Positions 16,864 to 25,805 of a stretch of DNA of 64,000 bases are shown one piece after another (the first letter of the stretch is position 1; each line of letters starts with the position of its first letter). The stretch lies in NCBI RefSeq assembly GCF_003627155.1, contig NZ_CP032621.1, forward strand, positions 1,302,001-1,366,000, written 5' to 3'. The position numbers and the translations under genes are program-made. The stretch is from Streptococcus gwangjuense (GTDB lineage: Bacteria > Bacillota > Bacilli > Lactobacillales > Streptococcaceae). The notes beneath the pieces are model-generated. The model was given only the letters and a program-made list of their open reading frames with translations, was not told where the DNA came from and ran no database searches.

Positions 16864-17760
16864 TCAATCTATTAATTCTTCTAATTCTTTTAAAGTTCTT
16901 CCATCCTGATCCTTCCAATCAGTTCGACCGTTCGTTTGCATACCCAGTAAAAAAGCCGCTGCATAAGAAGGGCTAGAAAAGAGTTGTTTTTCTTTTAACA
17001 CTCCATCTTGAATGACCCGAGAAGCTATTAAATTCTGACGCATTTCTTTTAAACTTGCTGGAAGGTATGGAGAATCCTTTATTTCTACTTGACTTCCTTC
17101 TAAAACAACAAAACCTTCAGTTGTCCGTTCACAAGTTGCTTCTATTACTTTGTTAGATTTCTTAGTTTTACGCTTTAAATAAAGATAAGTTGAATGATTA
17201 TCAGGTAAATCTTGACTAACTTTCTTTGTCATTGGAACAAAAACACGATAACCTAAAGTTCCAATAATCATTAGCGTATTTTCAACAATTTCATCCAGTT
17301 CAGATTCCTTTTCCTCAGTCACATTACCAGGATTTGGATCATTCCCATTTTTCACAATATAGCGACCAGCTTCTTTAGCAAGTTGAGTAAATTTATTTTC
17401 CAAATAGCTAATTTCTGTTGGCCCGAAAGAATTATTTTGAGTTGTTAGAATGATGACATCATTAAAATAATCTGCATGAGTATCGCGGGTATGCTCTTGA
17501 ATTCGCAACAATACCCCTTCACCATTTTTCCGAGTTGTCGCCTGACCAATATAGGTCACATCTTTCTGTTTATCTTCATCTCGACCAAATAAGAAATAAA
17601 TACCACTTTGTTTCATTTCATCACGCGACTTCAAATCTCCCAACTGAATACGAGGTATTTTGTAAATCACTCCCGTCCAATTTGACAAAGTACATTTGAT
17701 TTTTCCAGTCACTTCACCATCCATGAGAAACATATTGATATTTTTGCTACGCTTCGCCAT
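16864..17760 (-). CDS. GIY-YIG nuclease family protein with C-terminal DUF4357 domain
   Basis: This 298-residue protein has a GIY-YIG-like core in the first half: [10 protein letters not shown] (about residue 52) and [21 protein letters not shown] with the conserved arginine and a following histidine. A glutamate sits in EISYLENKF, which could be the catalytic acid. The C-terminal ~85 residues ([18 protein letters not shown] to the end) look like DUF4357. It starts one base before the NUDIX gene's stop and is more A+T rich than prmA. Proteins of this layout are scattered among bacteria and have been suspected of roles in defence or DNA repair, but none is established to my knowledge. Confidence 0.85.
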   Translation of the reverse strand: MAKRSKNINMFLMDGEVTGKIKCTLSNWTGVIYKIPRIQLGDLKSRDEMKQSGIYFLFGRDEDKQKDVTYIGQATTRKNGEGVLLRIQEHTRDTHADYFNDVIILTTQNNSFGPTEISYLENKFTQLAKEAGRYIVKNGNDPNPGNVTEEKESELDEIVENTLMIIGTLGYRVFVPMTKKVSQDLPDNHSTYLYLKRKTKKSNKVIEATCERTTEGFVVLEGSQVEIKDSPYLPASLKEMRQNLIASRVIQDGVLKEKQLFSSPSYAAAFLLGMQTNGRTDWKDQDGRTLKELEELID

Positions 17761-18189
17761 TTATCGAACTTCCTCCAAATAATCTCTCACTCTATTCTGC
17801 AACTGAGGTACAACTTGACTGGAACTAAGAAATTCCTCGACATTCATCAACTGATAGCCCTGTCCTTCATCTCCAAAGACAATCTTGTCAAATTGGTCCT
17901 GAGCCAACTTGCCAACTAGAAATACAGATTGTTTATCCGTAAAAAGCATACTTGGATAAACCTTACTCCAAAGCAGACAATCCTCAGTCAGATGAATTCC
18001 CAGTTCTTCATAAACTTCACGCGCCACGCACTCAAAAGGACTTTCATCCCCCTCTCGTCCCCCACCTGGCAGTTCCCACATATTGGGCCAGGGAATGCTT
18101 GCCTTATCATCGCGTAAGATAGTCAAGAGCTTATCCACACAAAACAAAGCAATCTTACAGCCTGTGAAATCAGAAATTTCTATTTCCAT
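17761..18189 (-). CDS. NUDIX hydrolase
   Basis: This 142-residue protein carries a complete NUDIX box, GGGREGDESPFECVAREVYEELGI (residues ~42-65; glycine, glutamates and REVYEELG in register), so it should be an active pyrophosphohydrolase of nucleoside diphosphate derivatives. Substrate is not predictable. It is sandwiched between the M50 peptidase gene (gap one base) and the GIY-YIG gene (no gap), suggesting one transcription unit. The start is the ATG at 18189. Confidence 0.92.
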   Translation of the reverse strand: MEIEISDFTGCKIALFCVDKLLTILRDDKASIPWPNMWELPGGGREGDESPFECVAREVYEELGIHLTEDCLLWSKVYPSMLFTDKQSVFLVGKLAQDQFDKIVFGDEGQGYQLMNVEEFLSSSQVVPQLQNRVRDYLEEVR

Positions 18190-18190
18190 A

Positions 18191-19258
18191 TTAGACTCCT
18201 TCGGTCAATTCCTTTTCCAGCTCGGCTAACCAGTTTTGATAATAGATTTTCTCATCCCGTAACATCCGGCTGCTATTCATTTTCTGTCTAGCAATCTTCA
18301 TAGCCTTGTGAGTTTGAACTATATCTTTCTTTACCTTAAATTGATACCAAGCTTGAATGACCTGCATATCTGCTGTTTTTAGAGATAAAAAGGATTTGAC
18401 ACCTCGAATACTTGCATATTCTTCCGCTTTCTTATTATCTCCTTCCATCAGAGCAACTTGAAGAAGGTATATTTGAGAAATAGTTTTAGACATTGGATTA
18501 TCTGTTTTCTCTAACACAGACTGAAACTGTTGCTTTGCAAGCTCTATATTATCATCCAATATGAATACCAATCCCTGAAGAGTCTGAACACTTTCTGCAA
18601 AACTCCCTCTCACATCCTCATCAACAGACATGATAAAGTCTTTTAAATCATATTCTTGAGGAGCTAGCAAGGTCTGGGCAGAATGCCTCAACATCAGGTA
18701 GGCGCATTTCGTATTTGCAGGGTGTTGTAGCAATTCCCAAATTTTTGCTCCATCGGTGATGCCGACTGGCAAAATGTTATTTAAGAAGAAAGACAAATTA
18801 AGAAAAATCCAAGTCCCTGCAAAATACCAGCTTCTTGTCAAAAATCCAAACACTATCGCCAATAATATCAAGCTGAGATGAACCATCAAGCCTCCTGAAA
18901 GCATCAGGATGATTCTTTGATCGCTTTCATCCTCTTTTAAACCAATGTATTGAGCACCAACATTTTTCAGAATGGCTGTTCTACTAAGATGAAACCTGCC
19001 TGACTTTTTGGTCAAAATAAAATGTCCTAACCCAAAAGCCACCAGCCGATAGCCTGTCAAGTAGCCACAAAAAGCATGTCCCAGCTCATGAAGAATAAAG
19101 ATTAAATATATACTTAGAAGAGCGAAGGCATAACCAAAAGTAAAGACTAAAACTGCGGAATACCCCAACTCTGCAAATGCGATTGTTCCACAAGCAAAAG
19201 CCAGCATAATAAAGACAACAGCTAGCACATAAACCAAATAAATCCCAATTTTCTTCAT
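18191..19258 (-). CDS. M50-type membrane metalloprotease-like protein
   Basis: This 355-residue protein has the zinc motif HELGHAF in the second membrane segment (about residues 57-63) and the partner motif NILPVGITDG near residue 164, matching the N-x-x-P-x-x-x-x-D-G consensus of M50 proteases. About five or six membrane segments fill the first 180 residues. The rest is helical and cytoplasmic, with a repetitive pattern (FAESVQTLQGLVFILDDNIELAK, ISQIYLLQVALMEGDN) like tetratricopeptide helices. The start at 19258 is preceded by GGAGA; a start five codons earlier is weaker. Target unknown. Confidence 0.85.
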   Translation of the reverse strand: MKKIGIYLVYVLAVVFIMLAFACGTIAFAELGYSAVLVFTFGYAFALLSIYLIFILHELGHAFCGYLTGYRLVAFGLGHFILTKKSGRFHLSRTAILKNVGAQYIGLKEDESDQRIILMLSGGLMVHLSLILLAIVFGFLTRSWYFAGTWIFLNLSFFLNNILPVGITDGAKIWELLQHPANTKCAYLMLRHSAQTLLAPQEYDLKDFIMSVDEDVRGSFAESVQTLQGLVFILDDNIELAKQQFQSVLEKTDNPMSKTISQIYLLQVALMEGDNKKAEEYASIRGVKSFLSLKTADMQVIQAWYQFKVKKDIVQTHKAMKIARQKMNSSRMLRDEKIYYQNWLAELEKELTEGV

Positions 19259-19276
19259 AAAATCTCCATCCAACTC

Positions 19277-19747
19277 CTAGTATCTCGGATAAGGATAGAA
19301 CTCTCCCTCTTCCAATCCAACTTTTCCTTCTTCAAAGACTTCTTGGTTCCATTCCATGACAAATTCTTCTGCTTCTGGATCTTCCAAAAAGTCCATAAGG
19401 GCATCTAGACCAACCTCGGCAGTATCTTTAAGGAAAAGCGCAAAATAAGCTAAAAATTCACGAGAAAATCCTTTTTTAGGTAGGTAAGGAATAACAGTCA
19501 AATAGTCTTCCTCATTGACTGTTGACTTAGCAGGATTGTAAAAAAGTACTGCTTCCTCAAAGAGAATGTCATCTGATGAAACCTCTCCATCTTCATCCAC
19601 CATCTCCACACCTGCAGCATTTTGCGCTTCCAATAGAAAACTCACTTCAACCGCGTGGTTGCGCTTGTCCCAACTAATCTCAAAATCAAAGGGAAAGTTC
19701 TTCTCCAACTCTTCCTCTAAAACATCTAAAAATCCGTATGTTGCCAT
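19277..19747 (-). CDS. DUF3013 family protein
   Basis: This is a strongly acidic 156-residue soluble protein, starting MATYGFLDVLEEELEKNFPF and ending EGEFYPYPRY, of a family found in streptococci and enterococci next to rarA. No motif suggests an activity. It precedes the M50 protein by 18 bases on the same strand and is divergent from rarA, with about 115 bases between. Confidence 0.82.
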   Translation of the reverse strand: MATYGFLDVLEEELEKNFPFDFEISWDKRNHAVEVSFLLEAQNAAGVEMVDEDGEVSSDDILFEEAVLFYNPAKSTVNEEDYLTVIPYLPKKGFSREFLAYFALFLKDTAEVGLDALMDFLEDPEAEEFVMEWNQEVFEEGKVGLEEGEFYPYPRY

Positions 19748-19862
19748 TTTTTCCTCTTTCTATGCGACTCTTAAATCGCCCCGATTGCTCGGAAATATGC
19801 TAAAATAGATACTACCATCTTACCACATATACATCAGAAAATCCACGTTAGAAAGGACTGCT

Positions 19863-21134
19863 ATGCCAGACAATCTCGCGCTTCGCATGCGCCCTAAAAC
19901 CATCGACCAGGTTATCGGTCAGGAGCATCTGGTCGGACCTGGAAAAATCATCCGCCGCATGGTAGAAGCCAACCGCCTGTCCTCCATAATTCTATATGGA
20001 CCTCCGGGAATCGGCAAGACCAGTATTGCCTCTGCCATCGCAGGGACGACCAAGTATGCCTTTCGAACTTTCAATGCGACAGTAGATAGTAAAAAAAGAC
20101 TCCAAGAAATCGCTGAAGAGGCTAAATTTTCTGGTGGTCTCGTCCTATTGCTAGACGAAATTCATCGTCTCGATAAGACCAAGCAAGACTTCCTCCTGCC
20201 ACTCTTGGAAAGTGGTCTGGTCATCATGATTGGCGCTACGACTGAAAATCCTTTCTTTTCTGTCACTCCTGCCATTCGTAGCCGTGTTCAGATTTTTGAG
20301 TTGGAACCTCTGTCTAACCAAGACGTCAAAGAGGCCCTTCAGATAGCTCTAAGTAGCCCTGAGCGTGGTTTTGATTTTCCAGTAGAACTAGATGAGGATG
20401 CGCTGGATTTCATCGCAACCTCTACAAACGGAGACCTGCGCTCTGCCTTCAACTCACTGGACTTGGCTGTTCTCTCTACCCCTGAGAATGACAAGGGCAT
20501 ACGCCATATCACCCTAGACATCATGGAAAATAGCCTGCAGCGGAGCTACATTACCATGGACAAGGATGGTGATGGACACTATGATGTTCTCTCAGCCCTG
20601 CAAAAGTCTATCCGTGGCTCAGATGTGGATGCTAGTCTTCACTATGCTGCCCGCTTGATTGAGGCTGGTGATTTGCCAAGTCTCGCTCGTCGCTTGACTG
20701 TTATCGCTTATGAAGATATCGGTTTGGCCAATCCTGAAGCTCAGATTCACACCGTGACTGCTCTGGATGCTGCACAAAGGATTGGTTTCCCAGAAGCCCG
20801 CATTCTCATTGCCAATGTCGTCATTGATTTGGCCCTTTCTCCAAAATCCAACTCAGCCTATGTAGCTATGGATAAGGCGCTTGCCGACCTCAAAACATCA
20901 GGGCACTTGCCTATTCCGCGACACCTGCGTGATGGGCACTACAGTGGAAGCAAGGAACTGGGGAATGCCCAAGACTATCTCTATCCACACAACTATCCTG
21001 GAAATTGGGTCAAGCAAGACTATCTACCAGAAAAAATTCGTAATCATCACTATTTCCAAGCAGAAGATACTGGTAAATATGAACGGGCTTTGGCTCAAAG
21101 AAAGGAAGCTATCGACCGTTTGCGAAAAATCTGA
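19863..21134 (+). CDS. rarA: Replication-associated recombination protein A (AAA+ ATPase)
   Basis: RarA acts at stalled replication forks, related to clamp loaders. The 423-residue protein starts MPDNLALRMRPKTIDQVIGQEHL and has Walker A YGPPGIGKTS (about residues 40-49), Walker B LLLDEIHRLDKTKQDFLLP, sensor-1 IGATTENPFFSVTPAIRSR and the C-terminal tetramerisation domain. The last, around AYEDIGLANPEAQ, is typical of this family. It is monocistronic and ends about 60 bases before the 6S RNA. Confidence 0.96.
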   Translation: MPDNLALRMRPKTIDQVIGQEHLVGPGKIIRRMVEANRLSSIILYGPPGIGKTSIASAIAGTTKYAFRTFNATVDSKKRLQEIAEEAKFSGGLVLLLDEIHRLDKTKQDFLLPLLESGLVIMIGATTENPFFSVTPAIRSRVQIFELEPLSNQDVKEALQIALSSPERGFDFPVELDEDALDFIATSTNGDLRSAFNSLDLAVLSTPENDKGIRHITLDIMENSLQRSYITMDKDGDGHYDVLSALQKSIRGSDVDASLHYAARLIEAGDLPSLARRLTVIAYEDIGLANPEAQIHTVTALDAAQRIGFPEARILIANVVIDLALSPKSNSAYVAMDKALADLKTSGHLPIPRHLRDGHYSGSKELGNAQDYLYPHNYPGNWVKQDYLPEKIRNHHYFQAEDTGKYERALAQRKEAIDRLRKI

Positions 21135-21163
21135 AATCCTTTTCAAAAAATTGCACTTTCCTC

Positions 21164-21191
21164 TTGATTTTTTTTGAAAAAGTGGTATTAT
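21164..21191 (+). promoter_or_regulatory. Promoter of the 6S RNA gene
   Basis: TTGATT (21164-21169), 16 bases, TATTAT (21186-21191). Confidence 0.55.
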
Positions 21192-21197
21192 ATAAAC

Positions 21198-21394
21198 ATA
21201 GAAACGCTGTGGTGTACGACTTCACACTTAAGTGTTGACCGACTATTTTTTGTATTATTAGGGAAACAAAAGTCTTCTAACAGCATGTAGGCCGTCTCAC
21301 ACGGAAACAGCTTCAGTTAGAGCGAGTTGCCCACCTGCTTAATTGCGCGGGTTCAATACAAACCGTGAAGTTTCGGCACCAATACAGCTTTTTT
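21198..21394 (+). ncRNA. ssrS: 6S RNA (regulator of RNA polymerase)
   Basis: About 195 bases between rarA and tRNA-Lys match the position and size of streptococcal 6S RNA. The ends close as GCTGT/ACAGC, followed by TTTTTT as terminator, and the middle folds as a long interrupted hairpin with an open bubble. Such RNA mimics an open promoter and holds sigma-A holoenzyme. Exact ends are estimates from the closing stem. The identification rests on location, length and fold, not on a model score. Confidence 0.75.
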
Positions 21395-21398
21395 CTTT

Positions 21399-21471
21399 GC
21401 CTCCTTAGCTCAGCTGGCAGAGCAGCGGACTCTTAATCCGTGGGTCACAGGTTCGATCCCTGTAGGGGGCA
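21399..21471 (+). tRNA. tRNA-Lys (anticodon CTT)
   Basis: A 73-base tRNA without encoded CCA: acceptor GCCTCCT/AGGGGGC, D-arm AGCTCAGCTGGCAGAGC, anticodon stem GCGGA/TCCGT closing the loop CTCTTAA (anticodon 21432-21434), T-arm ACAGGTTCGATCCCTGT. Its last ~20 bases recur three times downstream. Confidence 0.95.
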
Positions 21472-21487
21472 TCTAAATACAACAGGA

Positions 21488-21513
21488 AAAGCCTTGATTT
21501 ACAAGGCTTTTTT
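21488..21513 (+). terminator. Terminator after tRNA-Lys
   Basis: AAAGCCTTG - ATTTA - CAAGGCTTT with a T run. The same terminator follows the tRNA 3'-end copies at 25559 and 27236. Confidence 0.88.
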
Positions 21514-21750
21514 GCTTGTCTATAACTGATTTACCCCATCATTTGTCCCACATTTTAAATCTATCTTTTCTTTTTGAATCAAATTACATCTTTACAAATA
21601 GTGTAAAGCCAGTTACTTTTGCTTTGATGCCATACAATATTTTCATGTAGAGAAGACAAATTTTATCTTCTCTTTTTATTTTCAAAATAATAAAAACTGA
21701 TTTTCTTTTCATAAATCAGACTGAAACTTCCAAATTTTCCATTTTGTTTA

Positions 21751-21779
21751 TTGACATTTCCTCTAAAAAGGTGTATAAT
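21751..21779 (+). promoter_or_regulatory. Consensus sigma-A promoter of the DUF308 gene
   Basis: TTGACA (21751-21756), 17 bases, TATAAT (21774-21779): both hexamers match the consensus exactly. The roughly 280 bases between the tRNA terminator and this promoter hold no gene, only a GTCCCACATTTTAAATC stretch resembling sequences near the att-like copies. Confidence 0.85.
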
Positions 21780-21824
21780 ATTTTTATTATCAAACTATAC
21801 TATACTATATAGGGGGGTATTGAA

Positions 21825-22340
21825 ATGAAATTTTCTAATCGTTTACTGCTATTCCTTGCAGGAGTTGTTTTTGTCCTTTTAGGACTTTTCCTATTTACAA
21901 ACCCAGTAGCTAATCTTGTTGTTTACAGCTGGTGGATTGCATTTGGTTTACTGGTTTCTTCTATAGCAGCTATTTTAGGCTATTTCTCTGTACCAAAAGA
22001 GCTTCGCTCACCAGCTCATCTTTTCCAAGGGATTGTTAATCTTCTCTTAGCTCTTTACCTCGTTGCCTATGGCTTTGTGACGCTGCCAGTTGTCATTCCA
22101 ACTATTTTAGGAATTTGGTTAATTGTAGAAGCCATTATAGCTTTCTTTAAAGGCAATCGTCTGGGATTGATTTTCCCTATTATTGGCAACCATATCATGT
22201 GGATAGCGTTGCTTGCATTTTTACTAGGTCTAGTGATTTTGTTCAATCCAGTAGCTACAAGTGTCTTTGTCGTTTATGTCGTTGCCTTTGCATTTTTAAT
22301 TGTTGGTTTCACCTATATCCTTGATGCCTTTCGTAAATAA
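21825..22340 (+). CDS. DUF308 (HdeD-like) membrane protein
   Basis: This 171-residue, almost wholly hydrophobic protein has six predicted membrane segments arranged as three two-helix repeats (LFTNPVANLVVYSWW, VIPTILGIWLIVEAIIAFFKG, LFNPVATSVFVVYVVAFAFLIVG). This is the repeat pattern of the HdeD/DUF308 family. It has a strong GGGGGG-type ribosome site and a perfect promoter, so it is probably well expressed. It lies between the two tRNA-Lys genes. HdeD is linked to acid resistance in enterobacteria; whether that extends here is unknown. Confidence 0.82.
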   Translation: MKFSNRLLLFLAGVVFVLLGLFLFTNPVANLVVYSWWIAFGLLVSSIAAILGYFSVPKELRSPAHLFQGIVNLLLALYLVAYGFVTLPVVIPTILGIWLIVEAIIAFFKGNRLGLIFPIIGNHIMWIALLAFLLGLVILFNPVATSVFVVYVVAFAFLIVGFTYILDAFRK

Positions 22341-22402
22341 TCTAGCTGCCATTTTGGGCATATTAAAATAGCTGGGAAGTTACATTCTCAGCTTTTTCTG
22401 TT

Positions 22403-22475
22403 GCCTCCTTAGCTCAGTTGGTAGAGCAGTAGACTCTTAAGCTATGGGGCGCAGGTTCGAGCCCTGCAGGGGGCA
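22403..22475 (+). tRNA. Second tRNA-Lys-like gene (anticodon CTT) with a mismatched anticodon stem
   Basis: A 73-base tRNA with the same acceptor stem as the first copy, a good D-arm and a strong T-arm (GCAGG/CCTGC). The anticodon stem is GTAGA/GCTAT, which pairs with one G-T and an A-G mismatch next to the CTCTTAA loop. It may be a weak second tRNA-Lys or a recombined pseudo-tRNA. It is followed by its own terminator. Confidence 0.75.
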
Positions 22476-22493
22476 CATCTAAATCAACAGAAA

Positions 22494-22519
22494 TAAGCCT
22501 TGAAACCAAGGCTTTTTTT
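22494..22519 (+). terminator. Terminator after second tRNA-Lys
   Basis: AAGCCTTG - AAAC - CAAGGCTT with a T run. Confidence 0.85.
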
Positions 22520-22615
22520 AACGTCTAATAGCTTTTTGTAGAAAAGTATTTAAAAATAAAAGAGAAGAGAATCTCTCACTCTCTTCTCAGTATATCTTAT
22601 TAAATTTAGTTTTTC

Positions 22616-23704
22616 TTAATCTAGCTGATTTTCCTTTGCAACGACAAATTCCTTAACCAATCGATAGATAACAGCAAATATCGGTGTAAAGAATATCATC
22701 CCAAGTAAGCCAAAGAGATTGCCTCCAATACTAGCAGCCGCAAGCGTGAAAAGGGCTGGCAAACCAATAGACTGACCTACAACTCTAGGATAAATAAGGT
22801 TTCCTTCAATCAGCTGTATAACTTGATATAGAAGAAGAGAAAGTAAGGCTTGAGTAGGACTCACTGTGAAGATAAAAATCGCTCCCACAACACAAGCAAT
22901 CATAGGCCCTACATAAGGAATGAACGATAGCACTCCTGCAAAGATACCTGTCATTACTCCATAGGGTATCCCAAACACGCTGTAACCAACCGCTATCATA
23001 ACTCCTATGATAACTGCTTCAATCAGCTGACTCATCAAAAATTGGTCATAAGTCTCTAGTGCTACTTGTCCAATGTAAGTCAACTTTATCACCACCTTCT
23101 CTGGAAGAAAAACTTTTAGAAGTCGACTCGTCATCGCTGCCAGATGTTCCTTACTGGATAAAAATAAAAAGGTGAAGACTATAATCAAAAAGGCATTCAT
23201 CAAACTTGAAAAAATATTGCCGATATTACTAGTCAGACCTGATAAAAAACCTATCAAAGCTTGGCTAATAGAACTAGATTGTCCCTGTATGCCTGATACG
23301 ATAGTTGACAACATGTCTTTGGTTACAAATTCCGAGCTGCCTAGCAATTTCCCAAGTTGAGTAAGGACTGTTGAAAGGACTGTTCCCAGCTGACTAATAG
23401 TCTGGGCTAGGGTTGGCAGCACCAAAACCAAAAGAGCAATCACGATTAAGATAAGAGCTAGGAAAACAAGTACCATGGCAATCGGACGACGCAACTCTGC
23501 CTTTACCTTCAATTTAACTAAGTACTGTTCAATTTTTTTCATAGGAACATTAAGCACAAAAGCAATAACAGCACCATAAATCAAGGTTGATATTACATCA
23601 AAGAGAGAGATTGCTCCTGATATAAAGCTCGATGCATTCAGAATTACAAGAGCAACCAGCCCTATAAAAAGTATTAACGGGGTGTATTTTTTTACTAAGT
23701 TCAT
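22616..23704 (-). CDS. AI-2E family transporter (PerM/YdbI-like)
   Basis: This 362-residue membrane protein has about seven or eight hydrophobic segments. A long amphipathic stretch in the middle (residues ~100-165) is rich in leucine, serine and glutamine. The family block GIPYGVMTGIFAGVLSFIPYVGPMIA is present, followed by LYQVIQLIEGNLIYPRVVGQSIGLPAL. Despite the family name, members transport diverse things (autoinducer-2, cations) and the substrate is not predictable. The start has AAGGAGA. It lies 9 bases downstream of the next gene on the same strand, so the two form an operon. Confidence 0.9.
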   Translation of the reverse strand: MNLVKKYTPLILFIGLVALVILNASSFISGAISLFDVISTLIYGAVIAFVLNVPMKKIEQYLVKLKVKAELRRPIAMVLVFLALILIVIALLVLVLPTLAQTISQLGTVLSTVLTQLGKLLGSSEFVTKDMLSTIVSGIQGQSSSISQALIGFLSGLTSNIGNIFSSLMNAFLIIVFTFLFLSSKEHLAAMTSRLLKVFLPEKVVIKLTYIGQVALETYDQFLMSQLIEAVIIGVMIAVGYSVFGIPYGVMTGIFAGVLSFIPYVGPMIACVVGAIFIFTVSPTQALLSLLLYQVIQLIEGNLIYPRVVGQSIGLPALFTLAAASIGGNLFGLLGMIFFTPIFAVIYRLVKEFVVAKENQLD

Positions 23705-23713
23705 AAATTCTCC

Positions 23714-25003
23714 TTAATAAACATGTTTAGATACGACTATACTATTTGGTTTTTCAAACTCTCGATTAAGGTAGGCTTGGTAAGTTCCTGGAGCGATAAA
23801 TCCTTTGGGTGAGAGGATATCGGTGCCAGCCTGACCGACTATGGTATCAGCCAAGAGCACACAGTTTGTAGATAAGACAAAGTAGGATTTAAACTTAGAT
23901 TTGATAAATTTATAAAGTTCCCCATCTGTCTCATGTCTGATTTTATAAGCGTAGGTGTAGTCTTCCTTACCATCACCTGTCATGATTTTATCTGCACTTG
24001 GCTCCCATGGAATCGTCAGTTGTTTCAATTCAGCCAACTTTTTCTGAACTGCTTTTTCCATTTCAGGCGTCAAATCTATCCCATAACCAAAAAGCGTTTT
24101 TTGACTCTCACGTTTACATAGGTCAATGTACTTGTCACGATCACAGAAATATAAGACACCATCTCCTACCATGCCAAATAAGGTCTCAGAAGACGGATCA
24201 TAGTTGCCATAAGAAATAACACGGCCTTGATAGCAGATATCCACATGACCAATTGCCGAAAACAGAGAGGTCTCAGCTGTATGAACAAAAATTTCTAGCT
24301 CTGCTGTCTTACCAGACTTCACTATTCCAAGATGGATATCTTCTTCCTCATCAGCATTTTCCAGCATAAATTTGTTAATTTTTGCTAAAGTTCTTGCAGG
24401 GATGAGAGCGGCTAGGACAATAGGTAAGCTCATTCTTACACGACGTTTGAGATGGTTTTTCCCAATTTCCTCCTCAAACAAGAAACCATCACGGATATTG
24501 GACACACCATAAAGGAAAAAATAAGCCCCTAATACAAAGAGTTGAAAGACAGAATTTCCTGTAGAGGACAAAAGACTAGTCCCACCAAGAAAAACTAGTA
24601 CGAGTCCATCTAGTAAGAGACGAAAACGAGGTCGAATTTTGTTTTTGCGGTAGAGAACATAGGTGACAAGGTTAATACTAGCATGAAAAATCTGATAAAC
24701 TCCAATCACAAGAGCCAAAATATAAATCGGCACATCCGTCGCAAGATTGGAGCCAAGCAAATATCCCAGCACTAACAATTTAACCAGTGCAACTCCCAAG
24801 GTGTCCGTTGACTGACTTTTTTTGAAAATACGTAATACTAAATCTAAGACCGTTGCTATCCAAGCTAAAAACAGAACCAGTCGAATAACCTTTACTGGCA
24901 ACCAAGTCCCCGTGACCATCAAGATGAGACCTAGCAGAACAAACAAGAACCCCTGAGCAAGTAATTTCTTACCTGTCAGACCTAAAGATAGAATTTTCGC
25001 CAT
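23714..25003 (-). CDS. DUF308-like membrane protein fused to a possible papain-like (permuted NlpC/P60-type) domain
   Basis: This 429-residue protein has at least six membrane segments in the first ~190 residues, arranged like HdeD proteins. A soluble C-terminal half follows. That half holds a histidine in SAIGHVDICYQGRVISYGNYD (about residue 258) and a cysteine in YFVLSTNCVLLADTIVG (about residue 380). The order His before Cys is that of circularly permuted papain-like hydrolases. This is motif reading only; the assignment is tentative. The start at 25003 has GAAAGG; an upstream TTG is possible. It is operonic with the AI-2E protein. Confidence 0.7.
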   Translation of the reverse strand: MAKILSLGLTGKKLLAQGFLFVLLGLILMVTGTWLPVKVIRLVLFLAWIATVLDLVLRIFKKSQSTDTLGVALVKLLVLGYLLGSNLATDVPIYILALVIGVYQIFHASINLVTYVLYRKNKIRPRFRLLLDGLVLVFLGGTSLLSSTGNSVFQLFVLGAYFFLYGVSNIRDGFLFEEEIGKNHLKRRVRMSLPIVLAALIPARTLAKINKFMLENADEEEDIHLGIVKSGKTAELEIFVHTAETSLFSAIGHVDICYQGRVISYGNYDPSSETLFGMVGDGVLYFCDRDKYIDLCKRESQKTLFGYGIDLTPEMEKAVQKKLAELKQLTIPWEPSADKIMTGDGKEDYTYAYKIRHETDGELYKFIKSKFKSYFVLSTNCVLLADTIVGQAGTDILSPKGFIAPGTYQAYLNREFEKPNSIVVSKHVY

Positions 25004-25425
25004 ATAAAAACCTTTCAACAATAAAAATTAAACACTCCGATTAAACTGACTAGTAAATAGCCAACACTACAAACAGCCTGTGCCAGCAACATATGGTGAC
25101 TAGAAATGACTGTAGTAATGTCACCATCTTGTCTTATGCACTTCTAAAATTTGTTATATTGATTAGAAACCAGAGCTTATAAAAACTAGCTAAACTCGAG
25201 AGATAGACACAATTGCGACGAAAAAATGTATAACCAATTCAACTTGTTAAGGTAAGAAAGCATTATTTCCAATCTATTAATTATTCATCTATTACCTATT
25301 ATGACACAATATTCCCTATAGTTCAACTTTTTACTTGTTTTTATATTACACGGACTAAAAAGTTTTCAACAGTTGATTGCATGTGTTTTAATAAGTTTTA
25401 ACCTTTCTTGGTTAGATAAAAAAAG

Positions 25426-25457
25426 AACCATACAGTTTAGAATCTGTATGGTTTTTG
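25426..25457. terminator. Hairpin terminator in the 25.0-25.8 kb intergenic stretch
   Basis: AACCATACAG - TTTAGAAT - CTGTATGGTT with T run. No gene lies in 25022-25805; it holds this hairpin, the tRNA 3'-end copy and an IS3-like end. Confidence 0.75.
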
Positions 25458-25614
25458 CCCCACTTTTGTCCCATTTTTAAATCATGACATTGAAAATACC
25501 TAAAATCACTTATATTTCAATATTTTTAATTGCTCTCAATATGAAAGTCCTTTCCAAATCCCTGTAGGGGGCATCTAAATCAACAGGAAAAAGCCTTGAT
25601 TTACAAGGCTTTTT
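25455..25614 (+). repeat. att-like copy of the tRNA-Lys 3' end with terminator
   Basis: From about 25559, TCCCTGTAGGGGGCATCTAA and the following terminator repeat the 3' end of tRNA-Lys and its downstream hairpin nearly exactly. The preceding ~100 bases (25455-25558, with TTTGTCCCATTTTTAAATC) are similar to those before the copy at 27236. Such a tRNA 3'-end duplicate is what a site-specific integrative element leaves as its far attachment site. No integrase gene is present. Confidence 0.75.
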
Positions 25615-25657
25615 TGTGTAGTCTTAGCACTAAAAACGATAGAAAAAGCGGCCCTTC

Positions 25658-25707
25658 TGTACTGACCCCAAAAGTTGGACAGAAAAAACCTAACTTTTGT
25701 GGCGCAG
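25658..25707 (+). repeat. IS3-family-like terminal sequence (left)
   Basis: TGTACTGACCCCAAAAGTTG followed by a hairpin with AACTTTT resembles the outer end of IS3-family (IS861/IS150-like) elements. A related sequence in opposite orientation lies at 27385-27432. No transposase remains between them. It could also be a terminator-like hairpin. Confidence 0.5.
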
Positions 25708-25805
25708 TTCATTAGCGCCACATAAAGTTATTTAAGCATCTCCTTTTCTCTCATTACCATTTTCTGTTATAATAAATTGTACTTCTAAAATAGAAAGGTC
25801 TTAAG

